The notes: generated by a model from the sequence alone, not told the origin. DNA of 31,144 nucleotides from CAIXLI01 sp964587125 (GCA_964587125.1 CAZPKC010000022.1:1-31144), one strand, 5' to 3'; shown: positions 22,256 through 30,375, counted from the first letter of the stretch. Made by a program: numbers and translations.

Positions 22256-22518
22256 CTTGCCACCCTTCGAATTTTAAAAAGCTTGTCGTTCCGAGGCGGC
22301 TCGACGCGAATTGCAGGCGCGAATCCGGAATTCAACTGAGCTTTCAGCAAAAACCTCCGCTTCATGCTTTCGACGATATATTCCGTTATCGTGTCCTTTT
22401 TTGGGGGCAGGGGGAATGCCCTGTTCCCGTCGATAGGCAGGCTCGGCTCCGAACTTGCGCTTTGCGCGCCGCGGAATAACGGGGTTTTCGAGGACTTATA
22501 AGCGGTGAATTTGCCCAT
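22252..22518 (-). CDS. Unknown 88-aa protein inside the flagellar operon
   Basis: AAGGAGG seven bases before the ATG and the four-base overlap with flgA show that this is a translated gene of the operon. The product is basic (several Arg/Lys, pI clearly high), without signal peptide or membrane segment, and has a possible helix ITEYIVESMKRRFLLKA in the middle with proline-rich flanks. I recognise no family. The position between the distal rod gene flgG and the P-ring chaperone flgA suggests a role in rod or ring assembly or its control, but this is inference. Confidence 0.7.
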   Translation of the reverse strand: MGKFTAYKSSKTPLFRGAQSASSEPSLPIDGNRAFPLPPKKDTITEYIVESMKRRFLLKAQLNSGFAPAIRVEPPRNDKLFKIRRVAR

Positions 22519-22530
22519 ATCCTATCCTCC

Positions 22531-23319
22531 TTATGTCTTCATCTGATTCGTCGTCGTCAGCATCTGGTCGGCGGTGTTGATGACTTTCGAGTTCATTTCA
22601 TAGGCGCGTTGCGCCGTGATCAGATTCGTGACCTCGGTCACGATGTCCACGTTCGAAGTCTCAAGCGATCCCTGAACCATCGTGCCCATACCCGAAGTTC
22701 CGGGGCTTGCCGTCGTCGGCGATCCAGAGGCGTCCGTTTGCTTCAACAAATTATTGCCGGTGGCTTCCAATCCGACGGGATTGATAAAGCTCGCCAATTG
22801 TAATTGTCCCAACGTCTGCTGCGCCGTCTGGCCGGTGATGGTGGCCAGAATCTGCCCGCTGGAATTGACAGTAATCGCGGTGGCTGTCGTTGGAACGGTG
22901 ATGCTGGGAAGAATTTGATAGCCGTCCGCCGTCACGATCTGGCCGCTGTTGTTCAGCTGCAAAGCGCCCGAGCGCGTATAGGAAGTCGTGCCATCGGGCA
23001 TCTGAACCTGAAAATAACCGCGCCCGTTGATGGCAAGATCGAGCGTATTGCCCGTCGTGGTAAGATTTCCCTGCGTGTTGATGCGATAAGTCGCGGCAGG
23101 CATGACGCCGAGGCCGACTTGCAGACCGGAAGGCACGATCGTCCCGCTGTCCGAAGACGCCGAACCGACGGTCCGCATGTTCTGATAAAGTAAATCCTGA
23201 AATTCGACGCGCGAGGCTTTGAAGCCGGTGGTCGAAGAGTTCGAAATGTTGTTCGAAATGACTTCGACGTTCAACTGCTGGGCTTCCATGCCGGTGGCGG
23301 CGATGCTTAGGGCTCTCAT
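22531..23319 (-). CDS. flgG: Flagellar distal rod protein FlgG
   Basis: This 262-residue rod protein is exported by the flagellar type III apparatus. The N-terminal rod signature is clear (MRALSIAATGMEAQQLNVEV with NNISNSSTTGFKASR at about 23-37). The middle has the GLQVGLGV and LDLAINGRGYFQVQMPDG blocks. The C-terminal helix ends VTNLITAQRAYEMNSKVINT. Length is standard for FlgG. It lies 11 bases after flgF and has GAGG before its ATG. Confidence 0.97.
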   Translation of the reverse strand: MRALSIAATGMEAQQLNVEVISNNISNSSTTGFKASRVEFQDLLYQNMRTVGSASSDSGTIVPSGLQVGLGVMPAATYRINTQGNLTTTGNTLDLAINGRGYFQVQMPDGTTSYTRSGALQLNNSGQIVTADGYQILPSITVPTTATAITVNSSGQILATITGQTAQQTLGQLQLASFINPVGLEATGNNLLKQTDASGSPTTASPGTSGMGTMVQGSLETSNVDIVTEVTNLITAQRAYEMNSKVINTADQMLTTTNQMKT

Positions 23320-23330
23320 ACGGGACCTCT

Positions 23331-24071
23331 TTACGATGACGACTGCGATAACTTATCTATGGCGTTGCTTAGTCTTGAGTTCTCCTGTCCAAGCAAATTC
23401 GTGGCCTGTTCGTAGGCGCGTTGAATGCGGATCAGATCGGTGATTTCCAAAACGGGCTTAACGTTGGAATCCTCAATCGCTCCCTGAATGATCGGATTTC
23501 CTTCGACAGGAGACGGCGCCTGCGTCGTCGTCAGCAAGCCGTTGCTTGTGGGCGTGACGGCCTCGTCGTCGTCGAATTTCACGATGCCAAGTTTTCCAAG
23601 CTGCGCGCGCGATGTCGACGTGCCCGTCTGCAAAGTAATAAAGCCGTCGCCTGAAACAGTAATGTCGCGGGCGTCGTCGGGCAGGGTGATCGCTTGTCCG
23701 CCGTCGTCGAGAACCGGCTGGCCGCTCGACGTGACGATCTGGCCCTGATTGTCGGTGCGGAACGCTCCGTCACGCGTGTATTGAACGCCCTGCGGCGTCT
23801 GAATTTGAAAATAGCCAGCCCCCTGAATGGCGAGATCGAGAGGATTGCCGGTCGTCGTGATCGTTCCGGGCGTCGTATCGCGGTAGGTCGCGCGATCGTA
23901 TACATAGCTGGTGCTTTGCGAGGGCGACGGCCTGCTTAAGTAAGTTTCGAACTGAATGCCTTCGCGCTTGAATCCGGTCGTGCTGCTGTTGGCGATGTTG
24001 TTGGCAATAACGTCAACCGAACGCTCCAGCGCCATTTGATCGGAAAGCAGAACGAGGCTTGTGGAAAACAT
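23331..24071 (-). CDS. flgF: Flagellar proximal rod protein FlgF
   Basis: This 246-residue rod protein is homologous to FlgG but shorter. The N-terminus (SLVLLSDQMALERSVDVIAN, then NNIANSSTTGFKRE), the block LDLAIQGAGYFQIQTPQGV and the C-terminal LEITDLIRIQRAYEQATNLL are typical. It is the first gene of the flagellar operon, about 45 bases from the predicted start point of a sigma-54 promoter. Its ribosome site is poor (GGGTT-like only). Confidence 0.95.
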   Translation of the reverse strand: MFSTSLVLLSDQMALERSVDVIANNIANSSTTGFKREGIQFETYLSRPSPSQSTSYVYDRATYRDTTPGTITTTGNPLDLAIQGAGYFQIQTPQGVQYTRDGAFRTDNQGQIVTSSGQPVLDDGGQAITLPDDARDITVSGDGFITLQTGTSTSRAQLGKLGIVKFDDDEAVTPTSNGLLTTTQAPSPVEGNPIIQGAIEDSNVKPVLEITDLIRIQRAYEQATNLLGQENSRLSNAIDKLSQSSS

Positions 24072-24126
24072 GCTGAACCCGGTAAATAGTCGGAAACGCG
24101 CCTATCGCGTCCCACGCCGAGTTCAA

Positions 24127-24142
24127 TGCATAGGCTGTGCCA
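24127..24142 (-). promoter_or_regulatory. Sigma-54 promoter of the flgF operon
   Basis: The minus strand reads TGGCACAGCCTATGCA. The GG and GC doublets are exactly ten bases apart and the sequence matches the TGGCAC-N5-TTGCA consensus except at two positions. It sits about 55 bases upstream of the flgF ATG, the right place and orientation. In Caulobacter and relatives, rod and ring genes are transcribed by sigma-54 with FlbD. I did not identify an enhancer site. Confidence 0.75.
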
Positions 24143-24256
24143 AAAATATTATTATATGAATCAGGATATTAGGAGGGGGCTGGCGAATCTTCCCCTTTCG
24201 TGTCGGCACATTATGCCAACAAAAAGGAAAACAAAACGGCTTCTTTCAAGTTCTCT

Positions 24257-25441
24257 TTATAAGCACAGTGCGGTCGTTTCGAAATCCTTGGGCGGATTTA
24301 TCGGGTTTCGTTTGGTTCTGGCCCCGAAGGCTTCTTTATATTCGGATTCCGAAGGAATGACGAATTTATACTGGCCTTGCATTCTTTCGTTAAGATAAAT
24401 TCCAATCAACTGAAAGCGGTAATAGTTATCAACCTGAATCTCTACGCCTTCCGCTTCCCGAATCCACTTAAGAAGAATTGCCGCATCGCTCTTTTGGGAC
24501 TGGCTCTTGATTTCTCTCGCCCAATCATCAAACGCTTGGGCGACTATTTCTATCGGAACCTTGAACTCGAAAGCGGCCAGCGAAGAAGCGGGATCGTTTT
24601 CATCTCGCCGGTTTTTGACATGTTCAACGATCTTTTTCAAGGCTTGAGACAGGGAAACGGTTTTTGAAGGAACAGGATTTTGCGGGGGATTTCCGTTCTT
24701 TTCAGCGGCCTTGTCCGTCGTCTCTTTAATAACTTCCCGGGGCTGAGGCGGGGAATCTTCATTCGGTGGGATTGTTTTTGTTACTTCGTTCTTTGCGGGT
24801 TTGATCTTCGGACCCCTGCTTCTTTTCGTTGAAACGACGATTTCTACCTCCCCCCCTTCATTTCCCAAAGACAGGCGATCTCCTATTTGGGGAATATGGG
24901 CGGTTACTCTCTTTTTATTTATACGAGGAGGAGATTTCTTTTCCGGTCCCTGTTCTTTTGAAGCTGCGCCGGAAATGGCGTTAAACTCGGCTTCCGAAGG
25001 ACAAACGATATGAAAATTGTAACACATTCTTTCGTCGTTAAGCAGGGCGACCGTTTCTTTCAAATTTTGGTAAGTTCCGATCATCGCCTTCGCGCCGAAA
25101 TCTTCACAAAGCCATTTTTTAAAATTGGCTGAATCGTTCCCTTCCGGCTTAACGTTGCACGAGTCCATCCAGCAATAGAAAGTATGCGCTGCAGGCAAAG
25201 CTCGAAAATCGGCTTCCGAAGGAACCGACTTGATGAAATAGCCGAATTTATTGAGCCGGGAGATCAGCTTCTCCAAATACTGGTAGGTTGCGACATGCGC
25301 CCACCCGTCTTCGCCGATCCACGTGAAAAGATAGCCGAGATCCCTCCCGTGTTTGGGGAGATAGTGATGATCGTCCATCCAGAGAGCGAATTCCTTTTCC
25401 GCAATCAGAGTGTTTATATAATCGTATTTTTGCTCCGGCAT
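24257..25441 (-). CDS. Unknown protein with three copies of a ~75-aa module (394 aa)
   Basis: I recognise no characterised family. Three related modules are visible at about residues 18-85, 87-160 and 297-375. Each has an opening W (FALWMDD, FYCWMDS, QAFDDWA), a second W/L block before EDG, EDF or EAEG, a TYQ- or YYR-centred helix, LN, and a closing PSE followed by a hydrophobic-Ala tail (VPSEADFRAL, CPSEAEFNAI, IPSESEYKEA). Residues about 162-260 form a Pro/Lys/Glu-rich linker. There is no signal peptide or membrane segment. The start is supported by GAGGG six bases before ATG. It lies 46 bases after its paralogue at 25488 on the same strand, and the two are probably co-transcribed. Confidence 0.7.
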   Translation of the reverse strand: MPEQKYDYINTLIAEKEFALWMDDHHYLPKHGRDLGYLFTWIGEDGWAHVATYQYLEKLISRLNKFGYFIKSVPSEADFRALPAAHTFYCWMDSCNVKPEGNDSANFKKWLCEDFGAKAMIGTYQNLKETVALLNDERMCYNFHIVCPSEAEFNAISGAASKEQGPEKKSPPRINKKRVTAHIPQIGDRLSLGNEGGEVEIVVSTKRSRGPKIKPAKNEVTKTIPPNEDSPPQPREVIKETTDKAAEKNGNPPQNPVPSKTVSLSQALKKIVEHVKNRRDENDPASSLAAFEFKVPIEIVAQAFDDWAREIKSQSQKSDAAILLKWIREAEGVEIQVDNYYRFQLIGIYLNERMQGQYKFVIPSESEYKEAFGARTKRNPINPPKDFETTALCL

Positions 25442-25487
25442 ATCTTTCCCTCAAAAACAGTATCCAAAGGACGCAATTCCAATAATT

Positions 25488-26660
25488 CTAGAGTTCACAG
25501 GGAATCCCTTGCGCGCTTTGGGCGGAAAGAGTTGCGGCATTTGATCTTTTAGCCCTTTCGCTCATAGCCTTGTTATAGGCGCCTTCCGAAGGCGTATCAA
25601 AGCGGTATTTGGGGACGATTTCTCCGTCAACCTCATGCCCGATCATTTCCCTAAGTGACTGGCAAACCTTTTTGAAGCGCACGTAACTTTTTAGATGTAT
25701 TTCGACGCCTTCCGCATCTCGAACAAAGTCGAGAACTCGCCTCTCCCATTTTGTTTCGGGCTCGGGGTTTTCGTTCGCCCAGCGATCGATATTTATGGCG
25801 ACGATAATCGGTTCGGCTTCGTTTATGAAACTGGCCAGCGTCGGAATTTCTTCGGTATAATCTGGGCAAAACAGCTTAAAACGATTTAGAACCGTAGGCA
25901 GTACTTTTTTCCTGTTTATATCTTCAAGCAAATTTATATTTTTGACGGGAGTGCCAGGCTTAACGTTCTTTTTGCACTTGCTGGTGATGCCGGTATATAC
26001 GATCTTACTGCACCTGCTGGTGGTTTCGGTAAATCCGATCTTAAATTTTTTGAATTCGCCTTTACATTTGCGTTCTTTCCCTGCCGGAGCGCGATCCGAT
26101 GCCAGTGGATGCGTTTCTGTCTTGGGCGATGCCAGAATTTTTTGTGTATTTTGGAATTGTTTGTCCCTTATTTTATTAGCTTTCGCCAAGAGAGCGTCAA
26201 ATTGATTTTCTGGAGGAAGGGTGATGTTGTATCCGTATCCCTTTTCTTGGTTGTTCAGAAGGGCGACGACGTTTTGTAATTTTTCGTACGTGTCGATCCT
26301 GCCTTCCAAAAGGGCTTCCGCATCAAGGAATTGAATGAAAAGGGCTGCATAGTCTTTTCCCGTTAAAGAAAGTCCGTTTTCATGTATCAACGAAATGAAA
26401 TTCCGGGCGGCACGGCCAGCGCCGAAATCTTTCTTTATTTCTTCCGATGAAGGAAGCGGGCTGATTCCAAGATCTCCCGCTATAATCCATGCATGCCAAT
26501 AATCCTTGATAAACAAAGGGCTCTTGTCGCCAAAATGCCACTCGAAGAAGGTTTTTAAAGTGATCTGGTTGCGAGGATAGCCTTGTTCGTTATGCCAGTC
26601 GTTATATTTGCCAACGATAATCGTATTGCTTACGTAGCGCTTTTTACTGTCCTGATACAT
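25488..26660 (-). CDS. Unknown protein with the same modular plan (390 aa), paralogue of 24257
   Basis: The modules are at about residues 16-84, 86-160 and 282-370. They end in PSSEEIKKDFGAG, PPENQFDALLAKA and PSEGAYNKAMSERAKR, against the PSE blocks of the neighbour. The C-terminal module is closest to its paralogue (RDAEGVEIH and REAEGVEIQ). The linker contains a 12-residue tandem repeat (KIGFTETTSRCS, KIVYTGITSKCK). I start at ATG 26660, which has GGGGA six bases upstream and a promoter-like pair just before it. An ATG at 26744 would add 28 residues but lacks a ribosome site and lies almost on the preceding terminator. Function is unknown. Confidence 0.68.
   Translation of the reverse strand: MYQDSKKRYVSNTIIVGKYNDWHNEQGYPRNQITLKTFFEWHFGDKSPLFIKDYWHAWIIAGDLGISPLPSSEEIKKDFGAGRAARNFISLIHENGLSLTGKDYAALFIQFLDAEALLEGRIDTYEKLQNVVALLNNQEKGYGYNITLPPENQFDALLAKANKIRDKQFQNTQKILASPKTETHPLASDRAPAGKERKCKGEFKKFKIGFTETTSRCSKIVYTGITSKCKKNVKPGTPVKNINLLEDINRKKVLPTVLNRFKLFCPDYTEEIPTLASFINEAEPIIVAINIDRWANENPEPETKWERRVLDFVRDAEGVEIHLKSYVRFKKVCQSLREMIGHEVDGEIVPKYRFDTPSEGAYNKAMSERAKRSNAATLSAQSAQGIPCEL
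25971..26042 (-). repeat. 36-bp tandem repeat inside the 25488 gene
   Basis: There are two adjacent units with a period of exactly 36 bases; both contain GCACYTGCTGGTG and end GATCTT. They encode two 12-residue units in the linker with conserved K-I, T, T-S and Cys positions. The period is a multiple of three, so unit number could change without breaking the frame. Confidence 0.75.
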
Positions 26661-26696
26661 AGTGTTTCCCCATAAAACCGTTTGAAATACCGATGA

Positions 26697-26725
26697 TTTG
26701 TACTGTGCCGATGCTTTCCGGACAA
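26697..26725 (-). promoter_or_regulatory. Candidate sigma-70-type promoter of the 25488-24257 unit
   Basis: TTGTCC (26725-26720) and TACAAA (26702-26697) are separated by exactly 17 bases on the minus strand. The predicted start near 26690 would leave about 30 bases before the ATG at 26660. Each hexamer matches the consensus at four of six positions. Confidence 0.4.
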
Positions 26726-26763
26726 CAGGTTTTATTACTTTCATAGGAAAAAAAACAATAAAA

Positions 26764-26793
26764 AAAGCCCGAAAAAATGAAAATTCGGGCTTT
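26764..26793 (-). terminator. Intrinsic terminator after the 26817 gene
   Basis: A 10-bp stem AAAGCCCGAA / TTCGGGCTTT with a 10-base loop is followed on the minus strand by T-rich sequence. It lies 23 bases past the stop of the 123-aa gene and separates the two transcription units. The GCCCGAA stem is the same as in the rRNA operon terminator at 30543. Confidence 0.85.
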
Positions 26794-26816
26794 AATTAAC
26801 TTAAAAAATGTTGGTC

Positions 26817-27188
26817 TTATCTCTGAAGCCTTTCGAGGAAGTCATTTGCATTGGATTCCTGAACCGGGCGCAAATTTAAGACGCCATCAATGGCCTCTAC
26901 GAATTTATAGTCGCTTTTAACATTATATTTGTACTGGTGTGGAGATATGGTCAAAACATCCGCATAGGCGCCAAAATCCAGAAACGGAGCAAAATAAGTA
27001 CCTGCTCCGGATCGAATTAAAATTACGGGTTCTTTGGGCGCGTTAGAAAAAAATTTATTTTCTGGCAAAACGTCAAAAGAGCCGCCAACAATTCGTGGAT
27101 AACGTTTTATGTGTTCTGCATTGTAGGAAGCCGCCGGGGACCTGCACCCGTGGGATGCTTCATAAAAGAGGAGAGTGTCTACGATCAT
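26817..27188 (-). CDS. Unknown protein (123 aa)
   Basis: I chose ATG 27188 because AAGGAG lies eight bases upstream. The same frame is open to 27404, but that overlaps the end of the preceding gene. The product mixes short hydrophobic strands (EPVILIRSGAGTYFAPFLDFG) with charged stretches, has one Cys and no clear signal peptide, and ends LRPVQESNANDFLERLQR. No family is recognised. It follows the large M15D gene by 121 bases and is directly followed by a strong terminator, so it is probably the last gene of that transcript. Confidence 0.6.
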   Translation of the reverse strand: MIVDTLLFYEASHGCRSPAASYNAEHIKRYPRIVGGSFDVLPENKFFSNAPKEPVILIRSGAGTYFAPFLDFGAYADVLTISPHQYKYNVKSDYKFVEAIDGVLNLRPVQESNANDFLERLQR

Positions 27189-27309
27189 GGCAAAAGCTCC
27201 TTTTAAAAAGAAATTAAACAATCCTGCACTTACGCATATAACACGAAGGATTGTGTCTTTCAATGAAGAGGGGGCGCAAACAATAAGCCCCCAATCCATT
27301 AAAACCAGT

Positions 27310-29220
27310 TTATCGGTGGTAGTTATCGGTCTTCGCTCCTTTTTGTTTTCTTCCCTGAGGCGCAAAAGGAACTTTTGTCTTAAGTAGTGTTTCGGCTGCC
27401 GCATGTTCAGGCTGCTTTACGATATCGAAGGCCTTCAGGTCGGGCATGATGCGGTCGGCATCAAGTTCGGGAGAGCCCGAGTCAAAGCGGCCGTGCTTCC
27501 ACAAACTGTAAAGATGCTGTACCCAATCGCCCTTTTCGGAAAGTTTGAGGCTGCATTCATAAAGTTTTTTGCATCGCCTGTTATGTTCCCGGTTTTCCTT
27601 CGAAAGCCTTGCATAACCGTATTCCGACATCGGCAGGTCCCTGACATCGGCGGAGAATTTGTTTTTCTCGTCGACGTGCCACGCTTCGGCCGCATATATC
27701 ACGAACCCGGCCTTTGTCATGACGTGGTAGAACATGCGGCGGCCCCATAAAGCCTTCGTGTCCTCCTCATTCAGCGGCGTGAAATTATTTTGACGGCTTT
27801 CCGCGCGGTATTGGGCTTCATTGAAGGAGAACGAGACTTCGTATCCCGCGTTCTTCGTCCAATTCGCCATGAGCGGGACTTCCTCTATCTTTCCCAATTT
27901 TGCTTCGCATCGGTCGAGCCACTCGCTGTAACACGCATACGCGGCATCGGCGGATTCCGTCGACTGTCCCTTGTTCTTGATCTTTTCCATCCGCGCCCGG
28001 AAGTCGTGGAGCGTATCGACGTCGTCGCCAATGGCATGGAAGGGAAAATTGCCGGAGAGAACATTTAAATTCTTCATGACATCGGGTCGGCGAAGCATTT
28101 TGAAAAGCTGCTCGCGGCCCAACTTCATGGCGATGGCGTTTAATTGGCGCGTCTGTTCCACATCGTCGAGGGTCTGGAATTTTTCCATGGCTTCGGAAGC
28201 GAAACGGATGCTCAAAGCAACTTCCGTTTTGAGCGGGAAGGCGAAACTAAAAGCCGCCCTGTAATAGGGAGGAGTATTTTCCGAAGTTTGTTCGTTTCTG
28301 GCGATGGTTTCGTAACAACTGCGGATAAGGTCTTTATTCCTGTATTGTTTAAGAAACTTCTTCTGATGCGCCAGCGTTTTGTGGGCGCAGGCAAGGAAGT
28401 ATTTGCTCGGCTTCGTTATAAATTTCTCTCGAGCCCTTATGAGTTTTTTCTCGAAATAGTCGAAGGCGGTCATGTCATAGCCTTCGTCGTCGATCGCAAC
28501 CTTGTCATAGACAGGACCCATGGGAACTTTTTGGGCATGTTCGCGGAAAAGCTCCTGACGGTGCAATTCGATGTCGAAATTCTCCGCTTCTTTCGCCGGA
28601 TCGCCCGCGATTTCGCCTTGCTTTCTGTCGAGATTCTTCAGCTGTGCCCATATTTCCGGCTCAAAATAGATAAGAGCGGCGTCGACAGCGCCGCCAGTGC
28701 CGTGCGGCATGTTTTCGATGTTTGGCAGGCTGACGAAATTTTGGGTGTGTTCGACGGCGTCGGCTTCGGTGAAAGGCCTTTCGACGCCGTTTTTGTCCCT
28801 GATGATCGCCCCTTTAAGCCCCGGCCAGAGGGGGGCCAAAAAGGTGAAATAAAGGGAGCTTTGGACTTCTTTCGGGCGGTACGAATCGAGGACCACAAGC
28901 GCGTATCCCTCGGGCAGATGATCCGCCGCCTTGGCCAGCATGTCCGCGACCGTCTTCCTGACAAAACAGGCGTAGAGCGAGCCTTTCATCTCCTCTCTTT
29001 TGTACGGCGAATTCGGACGAAGGCCCGAGTAAACGGGGTCCGAGAAAACCCTGCGGTATTTTCTGTCCGCAAAAAGACCCAGAGGCACCAACTCTTCCTT
29101 AAAAAAAGAGCTGAGTTTGTCGATGACGACGAGCTTCCAGTCCGGGCTTCTCGGTTTCAACTCGTCAACCGGCCGGATTAACTGGGCGTAGCGGTCTAAA
29201 TTATTTAAAAACTCAAACAT
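27310..29220 (-). CDS. VanX/DdpX-like (M15D) protein with ~220-aa insertion
   Basis: This 636-residue protein has the active-site pattern of D-Ala-D-Ala dipeptidases: SYRP with Arg 115, MPHGTGGAVD (zinc ligands His 173 and Asp 180) and MTKAGFVIYAAEAWH with the catalytic-type Glu 512 and third zinc ligand His 515. Known VanX/DdpX proteins are about 190-210 residues. Here about 220 extra residues (roughly 262-485, mostly helical and charged) are inserted between the two halves of the active site, and about 100 residues follow it. No signal peptide is seen, so it would act in the cytoplasm unless exported another way. The enzyme could cleave a D,D-dipeptide or another small peptide. It starts 21 bases after the related 29242 gene. 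Confidence 0.75.
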   Translation of the reverse strand: MFEFLNNLDRYAQLIRPVDELKPRSPDWKLVVIDKLSSFFKEELVPLGLFADRKYRRVFSDPVYSGLRPNSPYKREEMKGSLYACFVRKTVADMLAKAADHLPEGYALVVLDSYRPKEVQSSLYFTFLAPLWPGLKGAIIRDKNGVERPFTEADAVEHTQNFVSLPNIENMPHGTGGAVDAALIYFEPEIWAQLKNLDRKQGEIAGDPAKEAENFDIELHRQELFREHAQKVPMGPVYDKVAIDDEGYDMTAFDYFEKKLIRAREKFITKPSKYFLACAHKTLAHQKKFLKQYRNKDLIRSCYETIARNEQTSENTPPYYRAAFSFAFPLKTEVALSIRFASEAMEKFQTLDDVEQTRQLNAIAMKLGREQLFKMLRRPDVMKNLNVLSGNFPFHAIGDDVDTLHDFRARMEKIKNKGQSTESADAAYACYSEWLDRCEAKLGKIEEVPLMANWTKNAGYEVSFSFNEAQYRAESRQNNFTPLNEEDTKALWGRRMFYHVMTKAGFVIYAAEAWHVDEKNKFSADVRDLPMSEYGYARLSKENREHNRRCKKLYECSLKLSEKGDWVQHLYSLWKHGRFDSGSPELDADRIMPDLKAFDIVKQPEHAAAETLLKTKVPFAPQGRKQKGAKTDNYHR

Positions 29221-29241
29221 AAAAATCTCTACGAAAGAAGT

Positions 29242-30375
29242 TTAGCCAAACATACAACTGAAAAAAGCGCTTACGCCGCTATTTATGTCGTCCCTTGTAT
29301 CAGGAACGTGCGGCTTTTGGAAGTCTGCTCTTTTAGCAATCCTCCAAAGAAGTTTTTTCATTCCGGGGGGTTGTTTATCGAAAATATGAAATTTTTTGTC
29401 AAAATCCCGCAACCTTTTTTCATGCTTAATATTGGCGTCCGACATTTTAACGGGGCCGAATAAGGCTTGAGCCGCGCCTGTTGCCTGTGCCCATGGTTTG
29501 TCAAATAGATTAAACTGTCCTTGCTCATCCGGATAAAGAGCAAAGCCGGCCTTCATCAGTACGAAGGCGATAAAACGGCGATTGATAAGCTTGATCGTGT
29601 CGGCGGGAGACAGCCACCCTTGTCTTTCCCTCTTTCTTTCATAGTAATAGGCATTAACCATATCGTGGCCGTGCTCGTCGTGGGTGACGCGGTCGTATTT
29701 ATGGCCGGTATCCAAAGGGACGCTCTCAGTGCGCACGATTTCCTGGCGGCAAAATTCAAGCGCGAGAATCTCGTCCTCTTTCGACAGGTCACCATTAATT
29801 TCCTGCAGTTTCTGGTCAATCTTGTCGAGTTTCTTCCATACCTCGGGGGAAAGCCATGCAATGGTTAGATCGACCGTGCTGCCGTAGGTATGCGGTGCGT
29901 TGTCTCCCGGCGCGCGGATATGGACTAAAGCGGCGTTTTCGGCAACTTCCCTGCTGTACCCGCCGGCAATAAAGCCGTCGACATACTGATTGAATAAAAA
30001 GTCCTGAACGGACAGGGGACGGTAAGCATCCGAGGCCACGATCACGCAGCCGATTTTCCGTAAGTCTTCGCTTGCTCCGGCGAGGCCATCCGCGGCCTCT
30101 TCCCGCATAAAGCAGGAAAAAAGAGCCCCCGGAACTTCGTCGCGTTCGTACGGCGATCCTTGGCCTCCGGCATAAGAGGCTATGGAGAAGATATAACGAT
30201 ACTTATCCTTGTCCGGGCACATTCCAACGGCGACAAGGCGGGAACCTTTTTCTTTAATGGGAAGGCTTGTCCAATTACCGTCGATCTTTGATGGAGGAAG
30301 CGGTATGTTGCAATCGACAAAGTTACCAATGTCAATACAAACGCTATCCAGATTATCGGACGAAACAATATGCAT
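29242..30375 (-). CDS. VanX/DdpX-like (M15D) protein, probably inactive
   Basis: This 377-residue protein is clearly related to its neighbour at 27310: SPYERDEVPGALFSCFMR, DAYRP with Arg 119, APHTYGSTVDLTIAWLSPEVW (His 162, Asp 169) and LMKAGFALYPDEQGQFNLFDKPWA. At the last motif, E-W-W-H in active enzymes reads E284-Q-G-Q287, so the third zinc-binding His is replaced by Gln while the surrounding pattern is kept. It lacks the large insertion. This looks like a pseudoenzyme, perhaps a partner or regulator of the intact one. It is the first gene of the unit, with an extended -10 promoter about 95 bases upstream and only a weak GGGA ribosome site. No signal peptide is seen. Confidence 0.72.
   Translation of the reverse strand: MHIVSSDNLDSVCIDIGNFVDCNIPLPPSKIDGNWTSLPIKEKGSRLVAVGMCPDKDKYRYIFSIASYAGGQGSPYERDEVPGALFSCFMREEAADGLAGASEDLRKIGCVIVASDAYRPLSVQDFLFNQYVDGFIAGGYSREVAENAALVHIRAPGDNAPHTYGSTVDLTIAWLSPEVWKKLDKIDQKLQEINGDLSKEDEILALEFCRQEIVRTESVPLDTGHKYDRVTHDEHGHDMVNAYYYERKRERQGWLSPADTIKLINRRFIAFVLMKAGFALYPDEQGQFNLFDKPWAQATGAAQALFGPVKMSDANIKHEKRLRDFDKKFHIFDKQPPGMKKLLWRIAKRADFQKPHVPDTRDDINSGVSAFFSCMFG

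Noticed and set aside
24200..24222. GGCA/TGCC inverted repeat considered as another sigma-54 site or as a terminator for the 24257 gene
   Set aside because: The GG to GC distance is eight, not ten, and no T run follows the stem on the minus strand.
27188..27404. N-terminal extension of the 123-aa protein (frame open to 27404)
   Set aside because: It would overlap the end of the M15D-like gene, and the only strong ribosome site in the frame is just before ATG 27188.
28144..29181. 345-codon open frame on the plus strand
   Set aside because: It lies opposite the M15D-like gene whose catalytic motifs are clear on the minus strand, so it is a shadow frame.
29242..30375. Vancomycin-resistance-type gene cluster
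   Set aside because: Although the proteins are VanX-like, there is no VanH, D-Ala-D-Lac ligase or VanRS-like gene nearby, one protein lacks the zinc His, and the host appears Gram-negative.
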